A stretch of DNA of 64,000 bases from the NCBI GenBank assembly GCA_963765815.1, contig CAVXXT010000001.1:390232-454231 (forward strand). Reading direction: 5' to 3'. The position numbers were made by a program, and so were the translations under genes. Below the pieces are notes generated by a model. That model made no database searches. It was not told where the DNA came from and saw nothing but the letters and a program-made list of their open reading frames with translations. This document shows, piece by piece, positions 53,599 through 63,191 of this stretch. How positions within the stretch are numbered: the stretch's first letter is position 1; every line of letters begins with the position of its first letter. The stretch comes from DATLNF01 sp963765815. Lineage in GTDB: Bacteria > Actinomycetota > Actinomycetes > BP-191.

Positions 53599-54764
53599 AG
53601 GGGCGTCGCGGACTGGGCGGATGTAGCCATAGCCGCGGCGCGTTCCACGCCAGCACGGCGCCGACCACGCCGTCCGGGAGAACGTCTGCACCCACTTATC
53701 GTCGGACGGGTCGCCCTCGACGAAGCTCGACGTCGGCGTCAAGCGGGATCACGCCCGAGAGCTGGATGCGTTGCTTGTAGTGGTCGGTCCAGAAATAGGG
53801 GATGGGGTGAACGGCTCGTCGGCGCCGAGGATGTTCTGGGCGACGTACTGGCCCTTGCTCTTGCGCGTTGGTGCGGTGCTCCAGACGCAGGCGACGGTCG
53901 TAGCCAACGTGCAACCACGACGCAACGTCGCCGGCGCTCCCAGACGGCGTCGGCGGCGCGGCAGAACTCGTCGCACACCGACACCGTTCTCGATGGTGAG
54001 GCCGCTGCCCTCGAGCCAGTCGGTGGCCGGGAACGCTGCCCACTGCGATCAGACACGACGTCGGCGTTGCGGACGGTGCCGTCGCCGAGCGTGACGTCGA
54101 TCGATCCCGTCACCGAGCGCGATCCCGTCGACGCCGATGCCGGTTTGGATCTCGACGCCGTTGCTCGTGTGCAGCCGCCAGCAACCGCTCGGCCGCCACG
54201 GTCGCCGATGCGCGACGCCAACGGCGGGCCGGGGACGGGCTCCACCACAGTCACGCTTGCGCCCGAGGCCGCGCGCGGTGGCCGCCGCTTCGAGTCCGAG
54301 AAAACCCGCCCCGACGACGACGAGCGCGCGGTACCCGTCGGCAAGAGCTCGCGCAGCGCCAGCGAGTCGCTCAACGTGCGCAGACGCGGACGTTCGGCGC
54401 GTCGGGGTGCGGCAGCGAACGGGGGTACACGCCGCTGGCAATGACGGCGGCGTCATAGGAGAGCGGACTGCCCGTCGCTGAGCTCGATGCGGTGGTCGTC
54501 GACGTGCAAGCGGGTGGCGCGCACACCGGTGAGAATCGTCGGGTTGAGCGGCGCGGGCGGCGTTTGGCGGCGATCAGCGCGGCGCGCTCGGCGTCCCACG
54601 CGCCCGACAGCACTTCTTTGGACAGCGGTGGCCGGTCGTAGGGGTCGGCGGTCTCTTCGCCGATCGATCGTGACCGAGCCAGTGAACCCGTCTGTGTGCA
54701 GGCCCTCGGCCACGGCGTAGCCGGCGGCGCCTGTCCCGACGATGACGACGTGGTCGATCGACAT
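53595..54764 (-). CDS. FAD-dependent ferredoxin-NAD(P)+ reductase (BphA4-like), frameshifted
   Basis: About 390 residues. FAD-binding IVGTGAAGYAVAEGLHTDGF, PYDRPPLSKEVLSGAWD, AAVIASGVYPRSLPHPD, the NAD Rossmann ALVVVGAGFLGLEAAATARG, and C-terminal EHRTNAQEQG and YFWTDHYKQRIQLSG, all in the BphA4/CamA-type order. It ends ATSAQSATPL. Six or more frame changes. It would pass electrons from NAD(P)H to a ferredoxin serving a monooxygenase or dioxygenase; no such partner is adjacent. It starts 11 nt from the citrate synthase stop, in the same direction. Confidence 0.75.
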
Positions 54765-54774
54765 GCACCCGAGC

Positions 54775-55991
54775 TTATGAGTCGGTAAGCGGCGGACCCG
54801 TGTAGACGGCGCGGGTGCGGAAGCGCAGCCGGTAGCGGTACTCCTCGATGGCGTGGGCCAACCAGCCGACCGTGCGGGCGACGGCGAAGATCACTTCGCC
54901 GGCGTTTTCGATCATGTCGTAGCGCTCGGCGAAGCGCGGCGATGCGCGAAGTCGACGTTGGGGAAGGGAAGCCGCGGTCGCGCATGATCAGCAGCGAGCT
55001 CTTCCTCGACCGGCTCGCGTGCGGATCGCCGCGAGCATGCTCGAGCATGACGTCGGCGCGCGGGTCGTTGTCCTGGTACACGCGGTGACCGAAGCCGGGG
55101 ATGAGCTCGTTGTTGCGCAGCCGGTTGCCGATCGCTTCGGCCGGGCTGACGCCGCCGGCGTGCACCTCGTGCAACAGCTGGCGCGCCGCGCGTGCTCGGC
55201 CGCGCCGTGGAGCGGCCCGCCGAGCGTCGCCAGGCCGGCGAGCACGACGAGGTACGGATCGGCCCACGTGCTGGCGGCGACGCGCGCGGCGAGCGTCGAC
55301 GCCGCCATCTCATGGTCGGCCAGCAGCACCAGCGTGGCGTCGAGCAGCTTCGAGAGTCGCGGCTTCGGCGGCGAGCGGTGACAGTCGCGGCCACAGCCGC
55401 GCCGCGACCGACGCGTCGGCGGCAGCGTCGGCTCGCCGCGACCGGCAGCGCGGCGATGCATCGTGGCGATCGATCGTGCGGCCGGCGCTCGGCGACGGCC
55501 TCCGGCCGACGGTCGTCGCGGAACGGGTCGCGTGCCGTATCGCAGCGACACGGGCGCGCATGCGGTCCATGACGTCGGTGGTCGGGGAGCGCATCGGCGA
55601 CCCGCGGCACGTCGACCATCGTCTGGCGGCGCGACGAACGCGGTCGCGTTCGCGTTCGCCGTGCCACAGCCACGACGCGACTTCCTCGAAGGTCGGCGTC
55701 GGCGACCGCGTCGGCGACGTCCCAGCCGCGGTAGGCGAGGACGCCCGGCGGGATCGAGCATGGTCAGCTCGGTCTCGATGATGAGTTCGAGGCCACCGGC
55801 CCGTCCACCGCCGTTGCGTTGCCGACCGGCCAGCCGTTCGACATCGGCGCGCAGGAAGCGGCTGCGGCGGCTGCCCGGGATGCGTTCGCTGTCGATCAGG
55901 CCCCGGCTCACGTACGCGTACAGCGTCTCGGGCTTCACGCCGAGGCGTGCGCGCGGCTGCGTCTGACGTCATCCACGGATCGTTCGGCCAT
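54775..55991 (-). CDS. citrate synthase with N-terminal MerR/excisionase-type HTH, frameshifted
   Basis: About 405 residues. A helix-turn-helix domain of the MerR/excisionase type comes first (LGVKPETLYAYVSRGLI, GSRRSRFLRADVERLAG; about residues 15-55). A citrate synthase domain follows: FEEVASWLWHGE, ADHEMAASTLAARVAAST (catalytic His), GLATLGGPLHGAAEH, IPGFGHRVYQDNDPRAD (second His), and RYRLRFRTRAVYTGPP. Five or more frame changes. It would condense oxaloacetate with acetyl- or propionyl-CoA, with possible DNA binding. ATG at 55991 has TACGAT 7 nt upstream (leaderless). Divergent from a second citrate synthase. Confidence 0.75.
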
Positions 55992-55998
55992 CCCGTAC

Positions 55999-56004
55999 AT
56001 CGTA
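55999..56004 (-). promoter_or_regulatory. -10 box of leaderless promoter for HTH-citrate synthase
   Basis: Read on the minus strand, TACGAT lies 7 nt before the ATG at 55991. The first dyad of the intergenic region lies just upstream of it. Confidence 0.45.
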
Positions 56005-56008
56005 ATAC

Positions 56009-56056
56009 ATTGATGCAATCAATCTTGACAACATCAGTTGATCGCGGTTCGATCAA
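56009..56056. promoter_or_regulatory. two TTGAT/ATCAA dyads between divergent citrate synthase genes
   Basis: Dyad 1 (56009-56023) is ATTGAT-GCA-ATCAAT. Dyad 2 (56038-56056) is TTGATCG-N5-CGATCAA. Both share the half-site TTGAT. Between them lies TTGACA (56025-56030), and 17 nt later TTCGAT (56048-56053), a plausible -35/-10 pair for the plus-strand gene that overlaps dyad 2. Dyad 1 lies in the minus-strand promoter. Candidate operators for the HTH-citrate synthase. Confidence 0.55.
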
Positions 56057-56076
56057 GGGGACGAAAGAGAGACGAG

Positions 56077-57603
56077 ATGACAAAATCCCCCGCCGTGAGT
56101 GCGGCGATGACGGAGCCGGCGATCACCGCCGGCCCGACGAATCCCTCGCCGCGGCGGCGGCGCGCATGCGCGAACACGGCATCGGGTCGGTCGTCGTGGT
56201 CGAGGGAAACCGGCCAATCGGCATCCTCACCGAGCGCGACCTGTTGCGGGCCGCCGCCGCCGGCGCCGAGCCGTCGGCGGCACGGTGCGCGACTGGATGC
56301 CGACCGATCCCGAGTGCGTACAAGCCGACGCGTCGATCGACGACGCGTGGCAGCAACTCGCCGATCGCGGCTACCGGCACATCCCCGTCACGGTGGGCGA
56401 CGAGCTCAAGGGCATCATCTCGATGCGCGACCTCATGGCGCTGGCGCAGCTGCGACCGGCCGGCGAGCTGGCGGCCACCGCGCCGCCCGGGCTGAAGGGT
56501 GTCGTGGTCGCCGAAACCGCAACTAGGCGACGTGCGCGGCGACGAGGGCTTCTACCACTACCGCCAATACGCGGCGCCCGACCTCGCGGCGAAGCGCACG
56601 TTCGAAGACGTGTGGCATCTGCTGATCGACGGCGAGCTGCCGCACGCCGCCGAGCGCGCCGCGTTCATCGCCGAAGTACGCCGCTGCGCGCCCTGCCGCC
56701 GGCGGTGCTCGGCGTGCTGCCCGCGATCGCGCGCGAACACGCCCGCGCCGGTGGCCGCGCTGCGCACGGCGATCTCGTTGCTGGCCGGCGTTGAGGACTG
56801 CCGGCGTCGCTCGACGTCGACCGCGCGACGTTGCGCGCCGACGCGATGCGACTCAGCGCGGCGGTGCCGACGCTCATCGCCGCCATCCATCGCTTGCGCA
56901 ACGGCCTCGAGCCGATCGCGCCGCGCGACGATCTCGCGCTACGCCGCCAACTACCTCTACATGATCGACGGTGAAGTGCCGACGCCCGAGCCGGCCGCGC
57001 GCGATCGAGCAGTACATGATCCTGGGCATCGATCACGGCTTCAACGCGTCGACGTTCGTGTGCCGCGCCGTCACGTCGACCGGCGCCGACCTCGGCGCCG
57101 CGGTCGTGGCTGCGCTCGGGTCGCTCTCGGGACCGTTGCACGGCGGTGCGCCGAGCCGCGCGCTCGACACACTCGACGCGATCGGCGAGCCGTCGCGAAC
57201 CGAGGAGTGGGTGCGCGACGCGGTCGGCTCCGGTCAGCGGATCATGGGCTTCGGTCATCCCGTCTACAAGACGGCCGACCCGCGCTCGACATGTTGCGCG
57301 GCGTCGCGCAGGAGATCGGCGGCGAGTTGGTCGATTTCGCGGTGCAGGTTGAAGCCGAGATCGAAGAGACGCTGGCCGAGCTGAAGCCCGATCAGCAGCT
57401 GCACACCAACATCGAGTGGTACGCCGGCAGTAGTGATGGATCGGTGCGGCTTGCCGCGCGATTTATTCACGCCCACCTTCGCCGCCGCCCGCGTCATCGG
57501 TTGGTGCGCGCAGGCGCTGGAACAGCACGCCGACAACCGGATCATCCGTCCAAGCTCTCGCTATGTCGGCCCGCCTCCGCCTCAGCCGGTTCCTTCGGCT
57601 TAG
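56077..57603 (+). CDS. CBS-pair citrate synthase fusion, frameshifted
   Basis: About 508 residues. A tandem CBS (Bateman) module covers about residues 5-140: AAMTEPAITAGP, MREHGIGSVVVVEGNRPIGI, LTERDLLRAA, then MPTDPECVQADASIDDAWQQ and YRHIPVTVGDELKGIISMRD. A complete citrate synthase follows: GDEGFYHYRQYAAPDLAAKR, FEDVWHLLIDGELP, GIDHGFNASTFVCRAV (His), LGSLSGPLHGGAP, MGFGHPVYKTADPR (His), and IGWCAQALEQHADNRIIRPS. Five or more frame changes. CBS pairs commonly sense AMP, ATP or SAM, suggesting allosteric energy control. ATG at 56077 with a GAGA-rich upstream site. Confidence 0.75.
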
Positions 57604-57632
57604 CGTCACGTTCGGGCGGGTACGACGTTCGC

Positions 57633-58158
57633 ATGGAACCGCTTGAACTGTTTGACCAAGCCAGTCGGTGGACGTCGGAAAAGGTGCATCACGCCGCCGA
57701 GAAGCTCGACGAACGCACGCCGTGCGACAAGTGGAACGTGCAGCAGCTGGTGAACCACATGTGCGACACGCTGCGGTACTTCTCCGCGAGCGCCCGCGGC
57801 GAGGAGTCCGAACTTGATGCCGCTAACCCGCCCGATCTGATCGGTCGCAACGCCGGCGTGAGCTACGACGAGTACCGCCAGGACGCCCACGACGCTTTCG
57901 CCGAGTGCCGACCAGCAGAAGAGCGCCATGCAGATTGGCATCGCATTCTCGGATCAGCTTGTGCACGGGTGGGACGTCGCCAAAGCGACGGGTCAGTCGA
58001 CGACGATGCCCGAGGGTCTGGCCGAAGCGGCCTGGAAGACCATGGAAGGCAACCTCACCGACGAGCAGCGCGGTGACTCGTTCAAGCCCGCGCTCAACGT
58101 CGCCGACAACGTGCCAGCGCAAGACAAGTTGTTGGCCTATATGGGCCGCAACCCCTAA
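57633..58158 (+). CDS. TIGR03086 / maleylpyruvate isomerase-like (DinB-fold) protein, one frameshift
   Basis: About 175 residues. MEPLELFDQASRWTSEKVHH, TPCDKWNVQQLVNHMCDTLR (first metal-His motif, PCxxW) and FSDQLVHGWDVAKATGQ (second His) define the TIGR03086 branch of mycothiol-dependent maleylpyruvate isomerase/DinB-fold proteins. A single-base change near 57915. Function unknown; members are metal-binding and may use a thiol cofactor. Convergent with the acyl-CoA synthetase gene, abutting within 1 nt. Confidence 0.78.
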
Positions 58159-59791
58159 TTACTTCGCGTAGGCGTCGCGCAACTCGCGCTTGAGCACTTT
58201 GCCTGTCGCGTTGCGTGGCAGCGACTCGTCACGGATCTCGACGACGGCCGGCACCTTGAACGCGGCCAGGCGGGCGCGCACCCAGTCGCGGATCCCGTCC
58301 TCGTTCACCGTCGCACCGTCGTGCAAGCGCAGGAACGCCCCGACAACTTCGCCGTACTTCTCGTCGGGAATGCCAACGATGGCGGCTTCCTGCACGTCGG
58401 GGTGCTCGTACAGCGCGGCCTCGATCTCGGCCGCGTAGATGTTCTCGCCGCCGCGGATGATCACGTCCTTGATGCGGTCGACGACGTAGAGGTAGCCGTC
58501 GTCGTCGAGCCGGCCGAGGTCGCCGGTGTGGAACCAGCCGTCGATGAACGCCGCGGCGGTCGCCTCGGGGAGGTCGAAGTAGCCGCGGACGACCGTCGGT
58601 CCCTTCAGCCAGATCTCGCCGACCTCGCCGGTCGGCAGCGTCTCGTCGTCGTCGCCGACGATGCGCACCTCGATCACCGGTGACGATCGGCTGCCGACGC
58701 TCTCGGGCGCGGCACGTACGTCGGGCCGCCGTTGGCGATCGCCGCGCCCGACGTCTCGGTGAGGCCGTAGCCGTTGCCCGGCGCCGCGCGCGACGCGAAC
58801 TGCTCGTCGATGCGGCGGACGAGCTCCGGCGGCACCAGCGTGGCGCCCGACGCGAGCCGGTCGAGCGAGGGCGAGCTCGCGGCCCTGCCGCTGGCCACCT
58901 CGAGCAGCTCGAACACGTCGTGGGCACGCCGGCGACGGTCGTGAGCTGCTCGCGCTCGATGAGGTCGAGCGCCTCTCGGCGTCCCACTTGTACATCAGCA
59001 CGATCTTGCCGCCGCCCACCGTGAACGGCAGCAGGAACGACTGCAGGCCGCCGACGTGGAACAGCGGGAACGTGAGCAGCGTCGCCGGCGGCGGCGCCGG
59101 CCGGCGCGTGCGGCGGCGCGGCGGCGGCGGCGGCGTCGGCGCGCGGCGACGCGCGGTACATCGAGTTCATCACGTGACGGAAGTTGCGGTGCGTGCCGAC
59201 GGCGCCCTTCGGGCTTCCGGTGGTGCCCGACGTGTACATGATCGTGGCGTCGTCGTCGGGGTCGATGTCGACGTCGGGCAACGGCGTCGTCGGCGCGCGA
59301 TACCCGTCGCGGTCGCACGTCGTCGGTGGCGACGACCGTGCTCGACCGCCGTCTCGCGCATGTGCGGCTCGAGCCGCTCGAGCCGCTCGTCGTCGGCGAA
59401 GAGCACGCGGCGCCCGAGTCGGTCAGCCCGTAGGCCAGCTCCGGCCCGGTCCACCACGCGTTGAGCGGAACGGCGACCGCGCCGATCGACTGGACGGCCC
59501 AGAAGGCGATCGCCCACTCGGGCAAGTTGCGCATGGCGATCGCGACGCGGTCGCCCTGTGTCACGCCGAGCGCACGAGTGCGCGGCGAAGGCGCTGACGT
59601 TTTCGTGCGCGTCGCGCGAACGTGAAGCGCTCGGTCTTCGTACACGAGATATGTGCGCGTCGCCGTGCACGCCGCTCATCTCCCAGAGCGCCCGCAGCGA
59701 CGGCGGCGCGTTCGTGAACACGCGCAGACGAACGCCGCGCACGTCGACCTCGTCCGATCTCGAACATCTCGCCGGGCCCAGTCATCGACAT
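58159..59791 (-). CDS. acyl-CoA synthetase (AMP-binding), frameshifted
   Basis: About 544 residues. MSMTGPGEMFEIG start; the phosphate-binding P-loop IMYTSGTTGSPKGAVGTHRN; GNGYGLTETSGAA; and an intact C-terminal domain with GWFHTGDLGRLDDDGYLYVV, DRIKDVIIRGGENIYAAEIE and NATGKVLKREL (catalytic Lys). Five or more frame changes in the N-terminal two-thirds. It activates a carboxylic acid to acyl-CoA; substrate unknown, perhaps a fatty or sterol-side-chain acid. Divergent from a TetR gene, which is likely its regulator. Confidence 0.82.
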
Positions 59792-59834
59792 GCGACGAAA
59801 CTTAGCGCCCGTTCGTTTTCTTCGCCGGGGCCGG

Positions 59835-59840
59835 TACGCT
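59835..59840 (+). promoter_or_regulatory. -10 box of leaderless promoter
   Basis: TACGCT lies 7 nt before the ATG at 59848 of the TetR gene; no ribosome site is seen. Confidence 0.4.
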
Positions 59841-59847
59841 CGGCGCA

Positions 59848-60449
59848 ATGGGGTCGACACCAGGCGTACGCGTGCGGCCTGGACGTGTGTCGCTGATGCG
59901 CACGGCGATCGGGCTCATGGGCGAGCAGGGCTACGAAGGCACGTCGACGCGTGACATCGCCCGCGCCGCAGGCGTCAGCGTCGCGGCGCTCTATTACCAC
60001 TTCCCGTCGAAGCTGGATCTGCTGCGCGAGTTTCTGCAGGAGGCCCACGACGTGGTGTTGGCGCGCGTCGCGCAGCGTGTCGACGCGGCCGGTGACGACC
60101 CTGTCGCGCAACTCGACGCCATCGTCGACTCGGTCATCTATTCGAACATGCACAACGCATGGGCCCAGGGCGCAGCGCAGGTGGCGTGGCGCGAGTTCGA
60201 CCGCCTGACGCCGGAGGATCAACGCCTCGTCGGCCACAAGCGCGCCGCGTTGGTCGACCACATCGAACGGGTGGTGAAGGCGGGCGTGAAGACCGGCGCG
60301 TTTACGACGAAGGAACCGCGCGACGTGCCCAGGCCGTGCTCGACTTGTGCATGGCGACGACGGACGGATTGCGTAACGAGAGTCGGTCGCTGGTCGCTCT
60401 GATCGCGCTCAACCAACGTTTCGCACGCGCCCTCGCCCGCACGACTTGA
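59848..60449 (+). CDS. TetR/AcrR family regulator, one frameshift
   Basis: About 200 residues. The HTH is TRDIARAAGVSVAALYYHF at residues 35-53. The C-terminal ligand domain resembles TetR_C_33/KstR2-like regulators of lipid catabolism (NMHNAWAQGAAQVAWREFD). A single-base change near 60327 moves the last 40 residues (VLDLCMATTDGLRNESRSLV) to another frame. Divergent from the acyl-CoA synthetase gene. Its stop overlaps the next start as TGATG. Confidence 0.85.
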
Positions 60450-61237
60450 TGCCGCCCGCCTGGCTCGACGAGCTCCACCTCGAGCCCGGCCCGCCCTGGT
60501 TGGCCATGGGCACGCGTGGCCTCGACGAGAGTCTGTTCGTGCGTGACGAGGACTACGCGCGCGACCTGTCTGTCAAGGCGACCTTGCTCGCCGAACACCA
60601 CGACGAAGTGTTCGCCGCCCTCGATACCGACGCGGTGCGAGCCGCGTCCGAAGAGGTACGCGCGCTCACCGGCGCCACCGCCGGTGAACTGCATCCACTC
60701 GACGCCGCGGGGCGTGCCGTGCAGGAAGACCTGTGTCTGCTCGTGTTGCGCGACGGTGCGCCGCATCTCGACGCGGCCTCGCTCTGCTTCCCCTCGTACT
60801 GGCGCCTCGCCGACAAGCTCGGCAAACCCTTGGCCGACGTGCCGGGCCCGTCCCGCACTACGCCGACGAGTTGGCGGCCAAGGTGAACGGGTTTCTCCGC
60901 CGGCTGCGACCGGGACGCATGGTGTGGCGACGGAACTGGAGCATCCACGACGACCCGGCGTACTTTCTGCCTGAGCGACAGCGCCGCGCGACGCCACCGC
61001 GCCCGACGGGTTGTTCCTGCGCAGCGAACGTCAGGTGTTGCGTCGGTTGCAGACGCCCGACGTCGTGTTGTTCACGATCCGCACCCAGCAAGTACCACTA
61101 GCCGCGGTCGCCATGCGGCCCGACGTCGCCCGCCGCGATCGCGCGCGCCATCTACGCATGGTCGCCCGAGCTCGTGGCCTACAAGGGCGGCCACGGCGCG
61201 CTCGCGGCCCGGCGATTGGCTGCGAGGTGTCGGATGA
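60449..61237 (+). CDS. heme-dependent oxidative N-demethylase-like (DUF3445), frameshifted
   Basis: About 263 residues. WLAMGTRGLDESLFVRDEDY, DLCLLVLRDGAPHLDAASLC, FPSYWRLADKLGKPLADV (the heme-binding-family core) and NWSIHDDPAYFLPE match DUF3445/HODM proteins, which oxidatively demethylate secondary amines such as dimethylamine. Frame changes near 60850 and 61000-61150. TGATG overlap with the upstream TetR gene and ATGA overlap with the downstream gene indicate a coupled operon. Other HODM subunits are not visible. Confidence 0.75.
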
Positions 61238-62268
61238 GCGAACCGCTCTCCGTCTTGGTTTCGCAGATACTCACCGCGCTCAGTATCGAGACCGACAACG
61301 AGTACGAACACAGGGCGCCTCATTTCACGAGCGACTACGGCCCTAAGGGATTGGGTGGCGCGTGGCTGACGTCGGTCGCGACGTACGGCAACTTCCTGCG
61401 TCTGGTGCCCGACGACGGGATTCGTATGGGCGATCTCGCCGTGCGTTCGATCGGTACTGCGCCGGTTCATCCGGCGTACCACGGCATGCGCCGGTGGGGC
61501 TACGTCACCTACACGCCCGACATTGCGGGCAGCACGCCAAAGCAGAAGGACGCGGAGGTGATCGTTCGGCTCACGCTCAACGGCCGCGTCAGCCGGGACA
61601 CGTGGTCCGCCGTGATCGAAGAGATGGAGCTGCGATGGGCCGATCGCGGGCTCGCGCCGTTGCGCGCCGCGCTAATTGACGTCGTCGCGCGGATCGAACG
61701 GCCGCTGCCCGAGTACCTACCCGCGCTCGGCCACCTCAAGAACGTCGAACCGATCGACCGGCCAGCCGACCGGCCCGCGTCCGAACTCAGCCTGCTCTCG
61801 TTGTTATCGAAGACGTCGCTCGCCATCACTCTCGCCTTCGAAGCGAACCGCAAGGTGTCGCTCGCTACTTGTGCGGCCTTGCTCGAGCCGATCGGCGACG
61901 ACACGGTGCTCGTGCGCGACCTGCCGGACCGGAGCGGTATCGCGAAGAAGGAGTGGGGCAGCGCCGTGGGGCAGTTGGAGAAGCGCGGCTTGCTCGAAGT
62001 CGTCGCCGCGTCATCGGGTTCAGGCAAAGCGGTACGCCTGACTGCGACGGGCCACGCCGCGGTGACGAAGTATGCGTCAGTGGTCGCCGCGATCGAACCG
62101 CGCCTGCACGCCGCGTCATTCCGCGCGCAACTCGAAGCAGTCGTTGGCGAGGCGCTCGCCTGGACCAAGCCGTATCCCGATGGCTGGCGGGGCAAGGTGA
62201 GACCGCCGTTGGTCATGCCGCGGCAAGTCATGCCGATGCACCGCGGTTGTTACCTCGACGGGAGTTAG
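61234..62268 (+). CDS. hypothetical protein with winged-helix-like region
   Basis: A 344-residue intact frame. ISFTDYGP-like opening APHFTSDYGPKGLGGAW, then GVVTYTPDIAGS-type segment (WGYVTYTPDIAGSTPKQKDA), and a C-terminal winged-helix-like region ATCAALLEPIGDD ... GQLEKRGLLEVVAASSG with GKAVRLTATGHAAV, similar to MarR-type domains. No known family is recalled with certainty. Start overlaps DUF3445 stop (ATGA). It converges with the LLM gene, overlapping by 4 nt. Confidence 0.7.
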   Translation: MSEPLSVLVSQILTALSIETDNEYEHRAPHFTSDYGPKGLGGAWLTSVATYGNFLRLVPDDGIRMGDLAVRSIGTAPVHPAYHGMRRWGYVTYTPDIAGSTPKQKDAEVIVRLTLNGRVSRDTWSAVIEEMELRWADRGLAPLRAALIDVVARIERPLPEYLPALGHLKNVEPIDRPADRPASELSLLSLLSKTSLAITLAFEANRKVSLATCAALLEPIGDDTVLVRDLPDRSGIAKKEWGSAVGQLEKRGLLEVVAASSGSGKAVRLTATGHAAVTKYASVVAAIEPRLHAASFRAQLEAVVGEALAWTKPYPDGWRGKVRPPLVMPRQVMPMHRGCYLDGS

Positions 62269-63182
62269 ACCTGAGGCAGTACCTCGGACGCGAGGTATTC
62301 GACGTGGACGAGGTCGCTCATGTCGAGGATCTGGAGGTACATCGTCGTCGCGCCGAACGACGCGAACTGGCCGATCTTGTCGACGACCTCGGCGGCGGAA
62401 CCGCACAACCCGTTCTGCTTCAACTCATCGACGTCGCGGCCGATCGCCGCGGCCCGCGCCGTGATCGTCGTGTTGTCGCCGCCGCACGCCACCACCTGCG
62501 CGGCTGAGTAGGTCATTGGCTTCGTCCGACTACTGGCCTCGCAGGCGGCACGCACGCGGTCGAAGGCGACGTTCGAAATCTCGGGCGTCGCGAACGGGAA
62601 GTTGAACTCGTCGGCGAATTGCGCGGCGAGGCGCGGGGTGCGCTTTGCGCCCGCACCGCCCATGACGATCGGCGGCGCCGTGGTTGGTTTGGGGCGACCC
62701 GGCGAGTCCTTCACCGAGAAGTGGTTGCCCTCGTAATTGAACGGCGTGCCCTCGGGCGTCGACCACAGGCCGGTGATGATGTTGAGCTGATCCTCGAGCT
62801 GATCAAAGCGGTCGCCGAGCGGGGGAAATGGAATGGCGTAGGCCGAGTGCTCGGCGTCGTACCAGCCGGCGCCGATGCCCAACTCCACCCGTCCACCACT
62901 CATCTCGTGCACGTTGGCCACCGAGATCGCCAACGGCCCGGGATACCGGAAGGTGATTGGGGTCACCAAGGTGCCGAGTTGGACGCGGGAGGTTTCGCGC
63001 GCAATGCCGGCGAGCGTGATCCACGCGTCGGACGGACCGGGCAGCCCGTCGCCGCCCATGTGCAAGTAATGATCGCTACGGAAGAAGGCATCGAAGCCGA
63101 GGTCTTCGGTCGCCTTCGCAATGGTGAGGAGCGTGTCGAACGTGGCGCCCTGCTGGGGCTCGGTGAAGATGCGCAGCTTCAT
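62265..63182 (-). CDS. LLM class F420-dependent oxidoreductase (TIGR03560-like)
   Basis: A 305-residue luciferase-like TIM barrel. MKLRIFTEPQQGATFDTLLT, LGFDAFFRSDHYLHM, VQLGTLVTPITFRYPGPLA and ELGIGAGWYDAEHSAYAIPF are characteristic of the TIGR03560 group of F420-dependent enzymes. Single intact frame, ATG start. The substrate is unknown. Followed 9 nt upstream by the maleylpyruvate isomerase-like gene on the same strand. Confidence 0.9.
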   Translation of the reverse strand: MKLRIFTEPQQGATFDTLLTIAKATEDLGFDAFFRSDHYLHMGGDGLPGPSDAWITLAGIARETSRVQLGTLVTPITFRYPGPLAISVANVHEMSGGRVELGIGAGWYDAEHSAYAIPFPPLGDRFDQLEDQLNIITGLWSTPEGTPFNYEGNHFSVKDSPGRPKPTTAPPIVMGGAGAKRTPRLAAQFADEFNFPFATPEISNVAFDRVRAACEASSRTKPMTYSAAQVVACGGDNTTITARAAAIGRDVDELKQNGLCGSAAEVVDKIGQFASFGATTMYLQILDMSDLVHVEYLASEVLPQV

Positions 63183-63191
63183 GGCGCAGTT

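Noticed and set aside
29440..61237. Programmed frameshifting or widespread pseudogenes
   Set aside because: Breaks are too many, in unrelated housekeeping-like genes, and lack slippery sites with downstream structure; error is simpler.
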